Shown one piece after another: positions 7,614-13,164 of a stretch of DNA of 13,164 nucleotides. A program made the position numbers and the translations under genes. Source of the stretch: SCTG01 sp964384595 (GTDB lineage Bacteria; Nitrospirota; Nitrospiria; Nitrospirales; NS-4); the NCBI GenBank assembly GCA_964384595.1, contig CAYLLY010000049.1, forward strand, positions 1-13,164, in the 5' to 3' direction. The stretch's first letter is position 1, and each line of letters starts with the position of its first letter. The notes under the pieces are model-generated. The model was given only the letters and a program-made list of their open reading frames with translations. It was not told the DNA's origin and made no database searches.

Positions 7614-8321
7614 ATGCTGAAGGTTATTCGGGAAGGCGCGATTGAACGGCCGTGGTTCTACCGGACCCTCATGATCCTGATCGCCGTGGTCTTCGTCGTC
7701 ACGATGGGCTGGTGGGGGTTCGAGGAGAACAAGGAGGACGTCATCGTCAGCGTGGGGGACGATCGCGTCACGCGCGATGAGTACCTGCGCCTGCTGCAGA
7801 ACATGTCCCGGTTTTACAAGGACATGATGCCGGACGGCGACAAGACGCCGGAAGACCAGATCAAGCAGATGGTGGTCGATCAGCTGATCGACTCCCGCCT
7901 GTGGATGCAGGCCGCCCGCGAGATGGGCGTGGTCGTGACGGCCACTGAAGTGCGGGAATCGATCATGAAGATCCCGGCCTTCCAGCACAACGGGAAATTC
8001 GACCCGGAGCAGTACAAGCGCCTGCTGGCCCAGAACCGCCTGACGCCCGAGCTCTTCGAGACGTCGCATCGCAGCGACCTGTTGCGGGAGAAGGCGCGGA
8101 TGCTGGTCCGCGAATCCGTGGCCCCGACCGCGGATGAGTTGTCCGAAGTCCAGGCGATGCTGGCCGCCCAGCCGACGCCGAGCGTCCCGATGCAGGGGGG
8201 AACGTCGCCTGATCGCGCGGCTCAAGTCGTGCTGGTGCAGAAGCAGCAGCGGGCGCTCATGGCCTATCTGGAAGCGCTGAAGGCCAAGAGCAAGATCACG
8301 GTTCGACGGGAACTGATGTAA
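7614..8321 (+). CDS. Membrane-anchored SurA/PpiD N-domain protein without PPIase domain
   Basis: Probably a periplasmic chaperone related to the N-terminal part of PpiD/SurA, tethered to the inner membrane. The 235 residues comprise a short basic cytoplasmic start, one membrane helix (about 16-35), and a SurA_N-like helical domain (about 43-165). That domain includes the typical segment IPAFQHNGKFDPEQY (120-134) and then LTPELFE. After the usual linker start (APTADEL) the chain goes through a short Q/P/G-rich stretch straight to a helix like the one that follows the isomerase domain in PpiD proteins (about 203-232). No parvulin domain is visible. The start is ATG at 7614 with GGGAGG 9 bases upstream. 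The gene is first of a two-gene unit. The fold is well supported; the chaperone role is inferred. Confidence 0.8.
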   Translation: MLKVIREGAIERPWFYRTLMILIAVVFVVTMGWWGFEENKEDVIVSVGDDRVTRDEYLRLLQNMSRFYKDMMPDGDKTPEDQIKQMVVDQLIDSRLWMQAAREMGVVVTATEVRESIMKIPAFQHNGKFDPEQYKRLLAQNRLTPELFETSHRSDLLREKARMLVRESVAPTADELSEVQAMLAAQPTPSVPMQGGTSPDRAAQVVLVQKQQRALMAYLEALKAKSKITVRRELM

Positions 8322-8329
8322 AGGGAGCC

Positions 8330-8635
8330 GTGGCCATCAAACCACCAGGAGAAGGCGGGGGCGGCGGCAGGGGACGCAGCCTGGCCGTGATGGCGAAGGA
8401 AGTCATGGAGGGCTACGTTTCCCTGAACCCGCTGGTGCTGAAGAAATTCGACGCCGCGGCGTTCAAGGAGATGCACCAGCATCTGCGCAAATTACAGACG
8501 GTCATCCGCTCGGAGGGGGTTGATCTCACCAACCAGGAGGCCACCCGCAACCGCAACCAGAAGCTGCAACGAATGCACCAAGCCATGTCCGTGCTGGAAA
8601 TCCAGGCCAAAATGAAGAAGATCGTGCTGGGGTGA
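8330..8635 (+). CDS. Conserved-looking small basic protein of unknown function
   Basis: I do not recognise this 101-residue protein. It has a glycine- and arginine-rich N-terminus (about 7-17), with no signal peptide and no membrane segment. Two probably helical regions follow: 19-60 (methionine-, lysine- and leucine-rich) and 69-99 (rich in Q, R, K and M), the last resembling a short coiled coil. It has no cysteine. The GTG at 8330 lies 8 bases after the stop of the PpiD-like gene, with AAGGGAG just before it; the spacing is short (2 bases from the G-run, 5 if AAAGG pairs). An in-frame ATG at about 8390 is an alternative start. Codon use looks like the neighbours', and the two genes are very likely cotranscribed. 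A cytoplasmic protein is inferred; no function is proposed. Confidence 0.7.
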   Translation: MAIKPPGEGGGGGRGRSLAVMAKEVMEGYVSLNPLVLKKFDAAAFKEMHQHLRKLQTVIRSEGVDLTNQEATRNRNQKLQRMHQAMSVLEIQAKMKKIVLG

Positions 8636-8643
8636 TTGATGGG

Positions 8644-8666
8644 GGCGCGGCGCTCCGCGCTCCGCC
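8644..8666. terminator. GC-rich hairpin between convergent genes
   Basis: GGCGCGGCGC (8644-8653), a TCC loop, and GCGCTCCGCC (8657-8666) can form a 10-pair stem with one mismatch and one wobble. It stands between the rightward gene stop at 8635 and the leftward gene stop at 8666-8668. There is no T-tract on either side, so it is not a classical intrinsic terminator. It may act in both directions, or only protect 3' ends. Confidence 0.4.
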
Positions 8667-9076
8667 TAGGCGTTGCCGGTCGGCCCGCGCGGCGTTTCTT
8701 GGTCCGCCTCTTCCTCGACCTTCCGCATGGTTCCGAATCCCATGCCGAGAATCTGCTGCTCGTCGGCGAGCGTGAGTGAGCGCCCGCAGCACTCCATGTG
8801 CTGCAGGCCGTGGCCCCCGTCCATGATCATCAGGCGCAGGCCGCACCCGGCCGGATAGCTCTTCTTCTCGTCGATGATGAAGCCGACGCCCTTGGGGCCC
8901 ATCTTCCGCCCGTGCCGTTTGATCGGGGCGGCCACGACGTCCTCTTCGGTCAGCTCGTGCCCGCAGCACACGATCTTCTGAAAGCCGTCCCCGCCGCTCA
9001 TCACCTTGACGACCAACCCGCAGCCGTCCGGGTACCGCTTCCACTCGTCGATGATGTCGCCCTTCTTCAATCCCAT
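8666..9076 (-). CDS. Cysteine-rich tandem-repeat protein, possibly desulforedoxin-like
   Basis: The function of this 136-residue soluble protein is unknown. It is built of two copies of one unit with an exact 59-residue period: residues 8-44 and 67-103 align without gaps, 21 of 37 identical. Each copy reads IIDE...YPxGCGL...GGxGxQ...CCGxxLT, with three cysteines (C19, C37, C38 and C78, C96, C97). The pattern CG...V...GG...CCG resembles the small Fe(Cys)4 desulforedoxin domain (YxCxxCG...CCG), but the first cysteine of the CxxC pair is absent in both copies. The C-terminus (104-136) is acidic and probably disordered. The ATG at 9076 has AAAGG 6 bases upstream, which overlaps the nagZ stop; the open frame further upstream is antisense-type shadow of nagZ. 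It is the last gene of its operon. Metal binding is a hypothesis. Confidence 0.75.
   Translation of the reverse strand: MGLKKGDIIDEWKRYPDGCGLVVKVMSGGDGFQKIVCCGHELTEEDVVAAPIKRHGRKMGPKGVGFIIDEKKSYPAGCGLRLMIMDGGHGLQHMECCGRSLTLADEQQILGMGFGTMRKVEEEADQETPRGPTGNA
8768..8878 (-). repeat. Protein-level repeat unit 2 of the cysteine-rich gene
   Basis: Encodes residues 67-103, the second copy (C78, C96, C97), offset from the first by exactly 59 residues (177 bases). Confidence 0.8.
8945..9055 (-). repeat. Protein-level repeat unit 1 of the cysteine-rich gene
   Basis: Encodes residues 8-44, the first copy of the cysteine unit (C19, C37, C38). It matches unit 2 at 21 of 37 residues with no gap. Confidence 0.8.
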
Positions 9077-9082
9077 GGAGGG

Positions 9083-9087
9083 CCTTT
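9083..9087 (-). promoter_or_regulatory. Shine-Dalgarno site of the cysteine-rich gene, touching the nagZ stop
   Basis: The minus strand reads TGAAAGG. TGA (9087-9089) stops nagZ and AAAGG (9083-9087) precedes the next ATG (9076) by 6 bases. This fixes the start and suggests coupled translation. Confidence 0.65.
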
Positions 9088-10178
9088 CAGACGCTGGCCT
9101 GTTCGGCGGCGTCGCGGATGGCGTGGGCGACCTCGCGGTGCGGTTTCGTCCCGATGCGCTCAGTTGCGTGCTTGGGGTCCACCGGCGCGTAGGGGAGGAG
9201 AAACCGGTCCTTGGCCTCGAGGATGCGCAGGACGGCATGCTCGATCTGCAGCTCCGTGAGGTCCCCATCCTTGACCGCGCGGTACACCGCCTCCATCGCG
9301 GCCACCTGCCGGTCGTGGTCCTTGCAGAGCAGGAGGATGTCGGCGCCGGCCTTCAGCGCGCGGACCGCCGCCTCTTCGACGCCGTAATGATCGATGATCG
9401 CGTGCATCTCCAGATCGTCCGTCAGCACCAGCCCCTTGAAGCGCAGTTGCGTGCGGAGCAGGTCGGCCAGGATGGCCGGAGACAGCGTGGCGGGCGCCTC
9501 CGGGTCCAGCGCGGGATACCGGACGTGGGCCGTCATGACGGCGGCCAGCCCGTTCTGGAAGCAATGGGTGAATGGGCGCAGCTCGACCTCGCGCAGCCGG
9601 TCGATTCCATGGGAGACCGTCGGTAGCTCTTTATGCGAGTCCGCGGCGGTATCGCCGTGGCCGGGGAAGTGCTTGCCGCAGGCCAGCACGCCGTTGTCCT
9701 GGAGCCCGGCGATCACTGCCAGGCCGAGGGTCTCCACAAGCAGAGGCTCCGCTCCGAACGCGCGGTCGCCGATGATCGGGTTGCGCGGGTTGGTGTGCAC
9801 GTCCAGGACCGGCGTCAGGTCCATGTTCACGCCGACGGCGCGCAGCTCCAAGGCCGTGACTTCCGCGAAGGCATACGCCAGATCGGGCGTGCCGGCCTGT
9901 CCCAGGGCGCCCTGCCCCGGGAACACGGTGAAGCCTTTAGGGAGCCGCGCGACCCGCCCGCCCTCCTGGTCGATGGACACCAGCAGGGGCATCTTGAGGG
10001 CCAGCTTCTGGAGCGCGTTGGTGAGATGGGCGGCCTGTTCGGGGTCCTCCAGGTTGCGGCTGAAGAGGATCACGCCGCCGGGATGGTACGTCTTGAAGAG
10101 GTCGCGCAGGGCCTTGGAGGGCTCGGTCCCATGGACCCCGAGCATGAAGAGCTGGCCGATCTTCTCCCGCAGGTTCAC
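9087..10178 (-). CDS. nagZ: Beta-N-acetylhexosaminidase NagZ (glycoside hydrolase family 3)
   Basis: Family 3 glycosidase that removes N-acetylglucosamine from anhydro-muropeptides or other wall fragments during peptidoglycan turnover. The 363 residues form one TIM-barrel domain. The signature KHFPGHGDTAADSH is at 169-182, with the D180/H182 pair known as the acid/base dyad in this subfamily. The nucleophile region is TDDLEM (253-258), where D254 is the likely nucleophile. SIDQEGGRVARL (68-79) is also typical. There is no signal peptide, so it acts in the cytoplasm unless exported another way. The GTG at 10178 overlaps the pepA stop in a GTGA junction with little Shine-Dalgarno, so translation is probably coupled. 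The stop is 10 bases before the cysteine-rich gene. Confidence 0.95.
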   Translation of the reverse strand: MNLREKIGQLFMLGVHGTEPSKALRDLFKTYHPGGVILFSRNLEDPEQAAHLTNALQKLALKMPLLVSIDQEGGRVARLPKGFTVFPGQGALGQAGTPDLAYAFAEVTALELRAVGVNMDLTPVLDVHTNPRNPIIGDRAFGAEPLLVETLGLAVIAGLQDNGVLACGKHFPGHGDTAADSHKELPTVSHGIDRLREVELRPFTHCFQNGLAAVMTAHVRYPALDPEAPATLSPAILADLLRTQLRFKGLVLTDDLEMHAIIDHYGVEEAAVRALKAGADILLLCKDHDRQVAAMEAVYRAVKDGDLTELQIEHAVLRILEAKDRFLLPYAPVDPKHATERIGTKPHREVAHAIRDAAEQASV

Positions 10179-11716
10179 GACCGTTTGCCGTCGGCCCGAT
10201 TGGAGAGGAACCGGATCAACAGACGCGTCCCCACGCCCGTCGCGCCTTTCGGGATGTAGGCGCGCTCCCGATCGCTCCAATCCGTGCTGGCGATGTCGAG
10301 GTGTGCCCAGACCGCGTCTCCCACGAACTTGCTGAGGAACGCGGCGGCGGTGATGGTCCCGCCGGGCCGGCCGCCCGTGTTCTTCACGTCGGCCACGTCG
10401 CTCTTGATCTGCTCGTAGTAATCCTCCCAGAGCGGCAGTTGCCAGGCGCGCTCGCCGCACTGCTCGCCGGCCGCCTTCAGTTCGCCGATCAGCCGCTCGT
10501 TGTTGCCCAGCACGCCGATGGCGTGGGTGCCCAGCGCCACGACGCAGGCGCCGGTCAGGGTCGCAATGTCCACGACGGCCGACGGCTTGTAGCGGTTGGC
10601 GTACGTCAAACCGTCGGCCAGGATCAGGCGTCCCTCGGCGTCGGTGTTGATGACTTCGATGGTCTTACCAGAGAGGCTCGTGAGGATGTCGCCCGGCTTC
10701 GTCGCGCTGCCCCCCGGCATGTTTTCCGTGGCCGGGATCAGGGCGACGACGTTGACCGGGAGCCGCAGCCGCGCGGCCGCGCGGACCGCCGCCAGCACGG
10801 CGGCGCCGCCGGTCATGTCGGCCTTCATCTGCTCCATGTTGTCGGCCGGCTTGAGCGAAATGCCGCCCGAGTCGAACGTGACCGTCTTGCCGACGAGCGC
10901 CACGGGGCGCCCGCCGCGCGGCCCGCCCCGGTACTCCAGAATGATGAACTTCGGCGGCTCGTGGCTGCCCCGGGCGACGCCCAGGAGCGCGCCCATCCCG
11001 AGGCGCTGCATCGCCGGCCGGTCCAGCACCGTGACGCTCACGCCCCGCTCCCTCGCGACCTTCCGGGCCTCGTTCGCGATGTAGGTCGGCGTGACGACGT
11101 TGGCCGGATGGTTGCAGAGGTCGCGCACGAAGGTCGTGGCCTCGCCGATGACCTGGCCCTGGCGGACGCCTTGCTGGGCTTGGGCCAGCAGGTGAGGGTC
11201 CCTCACCACCGCGGCCATCTTGCGGATGACCTTGTTCGCTTCGTCCTTGCCCTCCGTGCGGTACATCGTGAACTGGTAGAGGCCCAGGAGCGCGCCTTCC
11301 GAGAGAGTCTGGGCCACGTCGCGCACGCGGCCGGCGGCGGGGACGGCGGTCAGAAATCCGACCGGGTCCTGAACGGGGACGGCGAACGACTTGGCCCCCA
11401 GGTTGCGGATGGCCTTCGCGGCGGCGCCGGCGGTCTGGCGGAGCTTGTCCAGGGAGACGTCCTTGCGCTTCCCGATTCCCGCGAGCACCACGCGTTTGGC
11501 GCGCAGGCGCTCCCCCGGAGCGACGTGAAGGACGGACACCTGCCCCAGCCGTCCCGTGAACTCGCCGCTGGTGATGAGGCCGGCGAGCCGCCCGTGGAGC
11601 CGCGCGTCCACCGCGGAGGCCTCCCGGGCCAGCCGCCGCTCGCCCTCGCAATGGATCAGCAGGACGGCGTCGGCGGGCTCGTCCTCAATACGACCTGTTC
11701 GTGCCGTGATCTCCAT
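10175..11716 (-). CDS. pepA: Leucyl aminopeptidase (M17 family, PepA-type)
   Basis: Cytosolic M17 metallo-aminopeptidase that removes N-terminal residues such as leucine from peptides; usually a hexamer with two metal ions per subunit. The 513 residues show an N-terminal alpha/beta domain (about 1-170) and the catalytic domain. All metal ligands are present: K277, D282, D300, D359 and E361, each exactly 7 above the E. coli PepA number. The catalytic K289 and R363 and the family signature NTDAEGRL (357-364) are also there. The ATG at 11716 has AAGGAG 3 bases upstream, rather close. An in-frame GTG at 11728 overlapping the queE stop is a weaker alternative. It lies 8 bases after queE and overlaps nagZ by 4. 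Some M17 enzymes also bind DNA; nothing here shows that. Confidence 0.95.
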   Translation of the reverse strand: MEITARTGRIEDEPADAVLLIHCEGERRLAREASAVDARLHGRLAGLITSGEFTGRLGQVSVLHVAPGERLRAKRVVLAGIGKRKDVSLDKLRQTAGAAAKAIRNLGAKSFAVPVQDPVGFLTAVPAAGRVRDVAQTLSEGALLGLYQFTMYRTEGKDEANKVIRKMAAVVRDPHLLAQAQQGVRQGQVIGEATTFVRDLCNHPANVVTPTYIANEARKVARERGVSVTVLDRPAMQRLGMGALLGVARGSHEPPKFIILEYRGGPRGGRPVALVGKTVTFDSGGISLKPADNMEQMKADMTGGAAVLAAVRAAARLRLPVNVVALIPATENMPGGSATKPGDILTSLSGKTIEVINTDAEGRLILADGLTYANRYKPSAVVDIATLTGACVVALGTHAIGVLGNNERLIGELKAAGEQCGERAWQLPLWEDYYEQIKSDVADVKNTGGRPGGTITAAAFLSKFVGDAVWAHLDIASTDWSDRERAYIPKGATGVGTRLLIRFLSNRADGKRS

Positions 11717-11724
11717 GGTCTCCT

Positions 11725-12360
11725 TCACACCCCGCGCATCGCGGGATCCCAGATGTATTTGTGCAGTTGCAGCTGGCAGCGGACGGGCAGCCGGTCGGCC
11801 AGCACCCATTCGGCGAGCGTCTGCGGATTCATTTCACCGAAGACGGGACTGAACAGCACCTGGTGCCGGTCCGTCAGGGCCCGTTCGCGGACTGTTGCGG
11901 CCGCCCATTCATAGTCCGCGCGGTCCTTGATGACGAATTTGATCTCATCTGTCAGCTTGAGCTTCGGGATGTTGGCCCACAGGTTGCGGTCGGCCATGCC
12001 GCTGCCGGGGCATTTCAGGTCCATGATCAGCGTGGCGCGCGGGTCCACCGGGGCGATGTCGAACGCGCCACTGGTCTCGATCAGGACGGTGTAGCCGCGA
12101 TCCGCCAGGGCCGTGATCAAGGCATGGACCTCCGGCTGGGCCAGCGGCTCGCCGCCGGTGATCTCGACCAGCCGGCATCCGTACTGATCGACTTCACCCA
12201 GGAGGCTGTCGAGACTGCGCTCGGTTCCCCCGTGGAAGGCATAGGCGGTGTCGCACCACACGCAGCGCAGCGGGCATCCCGTCAGGCGGACGAAGACGCA
12301 GGGCCGGCCGGCATGGGTGGATTCCCCTTGGATGCTGAAGAAGATTTCGGTGATGCGCAT
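11725..12360 (-). CDS. queE: 7-carboxy-7-deazaguanine synthase QueE (radical SAM)
   Basis: Radical SAM enzyme that converts 6-carboxy-5,6,7,8-tetrahydropterin to 7-carboxy-7-deazaguanine, the ring-contraction step toward preQ0 and queuosine in tRNA. The 211-residue length is normal. The [4Fe-4S] motif CPLRCVWC gives C29, C33 and C36 (CxxxCxxC), followed by DTAYAF as in most QueE proteins. The SAM-binding GGEP is at 69-72. The N-terminus MRITEIFFSIQGES is characteristic. ATG at 12360 lies 14 bases after the HAD gene, but I see no Shine-Dalgarno before it, so translation may depend on ribosomes from the upstream gene. No other que gene is in the window. Confidence 0.94.
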   Translation of the reverse strand: MRITEIFFSIQGESTHAGRPCVFVRLTGCPLRCVWCDTAYAFHGGTERSLDSLLGEVDQYGCRLVEITGGEPLAQPEVHALITALADRGYTVLIETSGAFDIAPVDPRATLIMDLKCPGSGMADRNLWANIPKLKLTDEIKFVIKDRADYEWAAATVRERALTDRHQVLFSPVFGEMNPQTLAEWVLADRLPVRCQLQLHKYIWDPAMRGV

Positions 12361-12374
12361 GGCAGATAAGAGGG

Positions 12375-13031
12375 TTAATCCCAACGCAGGATGGGCCAGC
12401 CTCGCCGGCGGGCGATGCGGCGCATGCCGCGGATCGGGTTCACAACGCGGGGATGGCCGACCGCCTCCAGGATCGGCAGGTCGCCGGGGCTGTCGCCGTA
12501 CATGTAACTCGCGCCCAGGTCGAGGCCCTGTTCGGCGGCGAGCCGTTCGGCCGCCAAGCGTTTGCCGTCTCTGTAAGGATAAGGCTCGAGCATGCGTCCG
12601 GTGAAGGTGTCGCCCGCTCGTTCCAGCCGCCCCGCCATGACCTGGTCGATCTTGAGGTAGGTCGCCAGCGGTGCCACGATGAAGTCGGGTGATCCGGTGA
12701 GCAGGACCAGCCGGTGTCCTTGCGCGCGGTGCTCTTCGATGGCCCGGCGCGCCTGCTCCGAGACCCGCGGGCACACGTGTTCCCAGAAAAAGTTCTGGGC
12801 CGGGGCTTCCACGGCGGCGATGGGTTTGTCCGCCAGGTAGGCCTTAAACCGCCGGAGGGAGTCGAACGAAAAGGGCGGGATGTTCCGAAGCAGCACAGCC
12901 GCGCTCCCGGCCAAGTCCATCGGTCCGACCAGCCCCTGCCGCCAGAGCAAGGCGAAGTACCGGTACTCGATGGCGGGACCGGGGACGATGGTGTTGTCGA
13001 GGTCGAAGAACGCCGCGATACGTGAAGACAT
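12375..13031 (-). CDS. HAD superfamily IB phosphatase
   Basis: Haloacid-dehalogenase-type phosphatase of subfamily IB, related to phosphoserine phosphatase; substrate unknown. The 218 residues carry all four motifs: I, FFDLDNTI with nucleophile D10 and D12; II, LLTGSPDF (S114 or T112); III, K157 in DGKR; IV, MYGDSPGDLPIL with D180 and D184. The segment between I and II is a helical cap typical of the group. The ATG at 13031 is chosen because a near-consensus promoter (13042-13070) ends 10 bases before it. The next ATG upstream (13076) would lie before the -35 box. There is no Shine-Dalgarno, which fits a nearly leaderless message. It is the first gene of the HAD-queE-pepA-nagZ operon. Confidence 0.9.
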   Translation of the reverse strand: MSSRIAAFFDLDNTIVPGPAIEYRYFALLWRQGLVGPMDLAGSAAVLLRNIPPFSFDSLRRFKAYLADKPIAAVEAPAQNFFWEHVCPRVSEQARRAIEEHRAQGHRLVLLTGSPDFIVAPLATYLKIDQVMAGRLERAGDTFTGRMLEPYPYRDGKRLAAERLAAEQGLDLGASYMYGDSPGDLPILEAVGHPRVVNPIRGMRRIARRRGWPILRWD

Positions 13032-13041
13032 GGTAAATTGG

Positions 13042-13070
13042 ATTCTACGGACGCCACATGTGGGTGTCAA
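13042..13070 (-). promoter_or_regulatory. Near-consensus sigma70 promoter of the HAD-queE-pepA-nagZ operon
   Basis: On the minus strand TTGACA (13065-13070; 6 of 6), a 17-base spacer and TAGAAT (13042-13047; 5 of 6). The predicted start is near 13035, only about 4 bases before the ATG of the HAD gene, so the transcript should be leaderless or nearly so. Confidence 0.8.
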
Positions 13071-13075
13071 CTTCA

Positions 13076-13106
13076 TTGACAGAATGGCCCGGCCGCCCTA
13101 TATAAT
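13076..13106 (+). promoter_or_regulatory. Sigma70 promoter of the tRNA-Leu gene
   Basis: TTGACA (13076-13081; 6 of 6) is followed by TATATAAT (13099-13106). Either TATATA after 17 bases or TATAAT after 19 bases can serve as the -10 box. The first predicts a start near 13111, five bases before the mature tRNA. Confidence 0.8.
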
Positions 13107-13115
13107 CGGTTCGGC

Positions 13116-13164
13116 GCCGAAGTGGTGGAATGGCAGACACGCACGTTTGAGGGGCGTGTGGGGA
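13116..13164 (+). tRNA. tRNA-Leu (anticodon GAG), 3' part beyond the window
   Basis: The first 49 bases of a leucine tRNA. Acceptor 5' strand GCCGAAG (13116-13122), TG, D-stem GTG/CAC (13125-13127 with 13138-13140), and anticodon stem CACGT/GCGTG (13142-13146 with 13154-13158). The 7-base loop (13147-13153) holds U33 and anticodon GAG (13149-13151), which reads CUC and CUU. The bases after the stem begin what should be the long variable arm of a class II tRNA. The T-arm and acceptor 3' strand lie past the window end. Confidence 0.92.

Noticed and set aside
7485..8225. N-terminal extension of the RDD frame to 404 residues
   Set aside because: The extra part is antisense to the PpiD-like gene and lies upstream of the promoter at 7511-7539; only the last about 157 residues look like a protein family.
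9077..9268. 64-residue N-terminal extension of the cysteine-rich protein
   Set aside because: It is serine/arginine/proline-rich and overlaps nagZ in another frame; the ATG at 9076 has its own Shine-Dalgarno and begins the repeat structure.
10179..10460. N-terminal extension of the nagZ frame
   Set aside because: It overlaps pepA in another frame and does not resemble the GH3 fold; the GTGA junction at 10175-10178 gives a normal NagZ N-terminus.
10301..11914. Plus-strand open frame of 537 codons opposite pepA
   Set aside because: Same reason: antisense to a complete M17 aminopeptidase, with an R/G/A/D-rich product, no domain and no promoter or ribosome-binding site.
13032..13076. 15-residue N-terminal extension of the HAD protein from the ATG at 13076
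   Set aside because: This ATG lies upstream of the perfect TTGACA box, so it would not be transcribed from that promoter, and the extension adds nothing that resembles the family.
1..13164. Mobile elements, CRISPR arrays, phage genes or defence islands
   Set aside because: I saw no transposase, integrase, direct-repeat array or terminal inverted repeats. All space is filled by housekeeping genes with similar composition. The tRNA-Leu gene could be an integration site, but its 3' side lies outside the window.

Overview
The window is a GC-rich, gene-dense piece of a bacterial chromosome carrying housekeeping genes. It shows no sign of phage, insertion sequences or CRISPR. Gene content and protein style (MreB-PBP2-RodA elongasome, RNase G, QueE, M17 aminopeptidase, NagZ) fit a rod- or spiral-shaped Gram-negative bacterium. 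From the family resemblance of the proteins I favour a Nitrospirota (Nitrospira-like) organism, but that is an inference from memory and not proved by the sequence.

Layout. (1) Positions 2-7484, minus strand: a seven-gene operon read as RDD membrane protein, mreB, mreC, mreD, mrdA (PBP2), rodA, rng (RNase G). The genes overlap or lie within about 20 bases of each other, except for a 102-base gap before rng. A good sigma70-type promoter sits just upstream of the RDD gene. (2) Positions 7614-8635, plus strand: a two-gene unit with its own promoter. It encodes a membrane-anchored SurA/PpiD-like chaperone that lacks a peptidyl-prolyl isomerase domain, and a 101-residue protein of unknown function. 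(3) Positions 8666-13031, minus strand: a five-gene operon read as HAD-IB phosphatase, queE, pepA, nagZ and a 136-residue cysteine-rich protein with two 59-residue-period repeats. It starts at a near-consensus promoter so close to the first ATG that the message should be almost leaderless. A GC-rich hairpin lies where units 2 and 3 converge. (4) Position 13116 to the window end, plus strand: the 5' part of a tRNA-Leu(GAG) gene with its own promoter.

How the genes work together. Unit 1 is the cell-elongation machine: MreB filaments, MreC/MreD scaffold, and the RodA glycosyltransferase with the PBP2 transpeptidase. RNase G is at the end, as rng is near mreBCD in E. coli. Unit 3 contains NagZ, which trims cell-wall turnover products, and PepA, which releases amino acids from peptides. 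QueE (7-deazaguanine pathway) and the phosphatase have no obvious link to these and probably share only transcription.

Points most worth a second look: the duplicated cysteine protein at 8666-9076, which resembles a desulforedoxin missing one ligand in each repeat; the isomerase-less PpiD-like protein; and the two divergent promoter pairs, one of which (13042-13106) has two perfect TTGACA boxes back to back only 5 bp apart.
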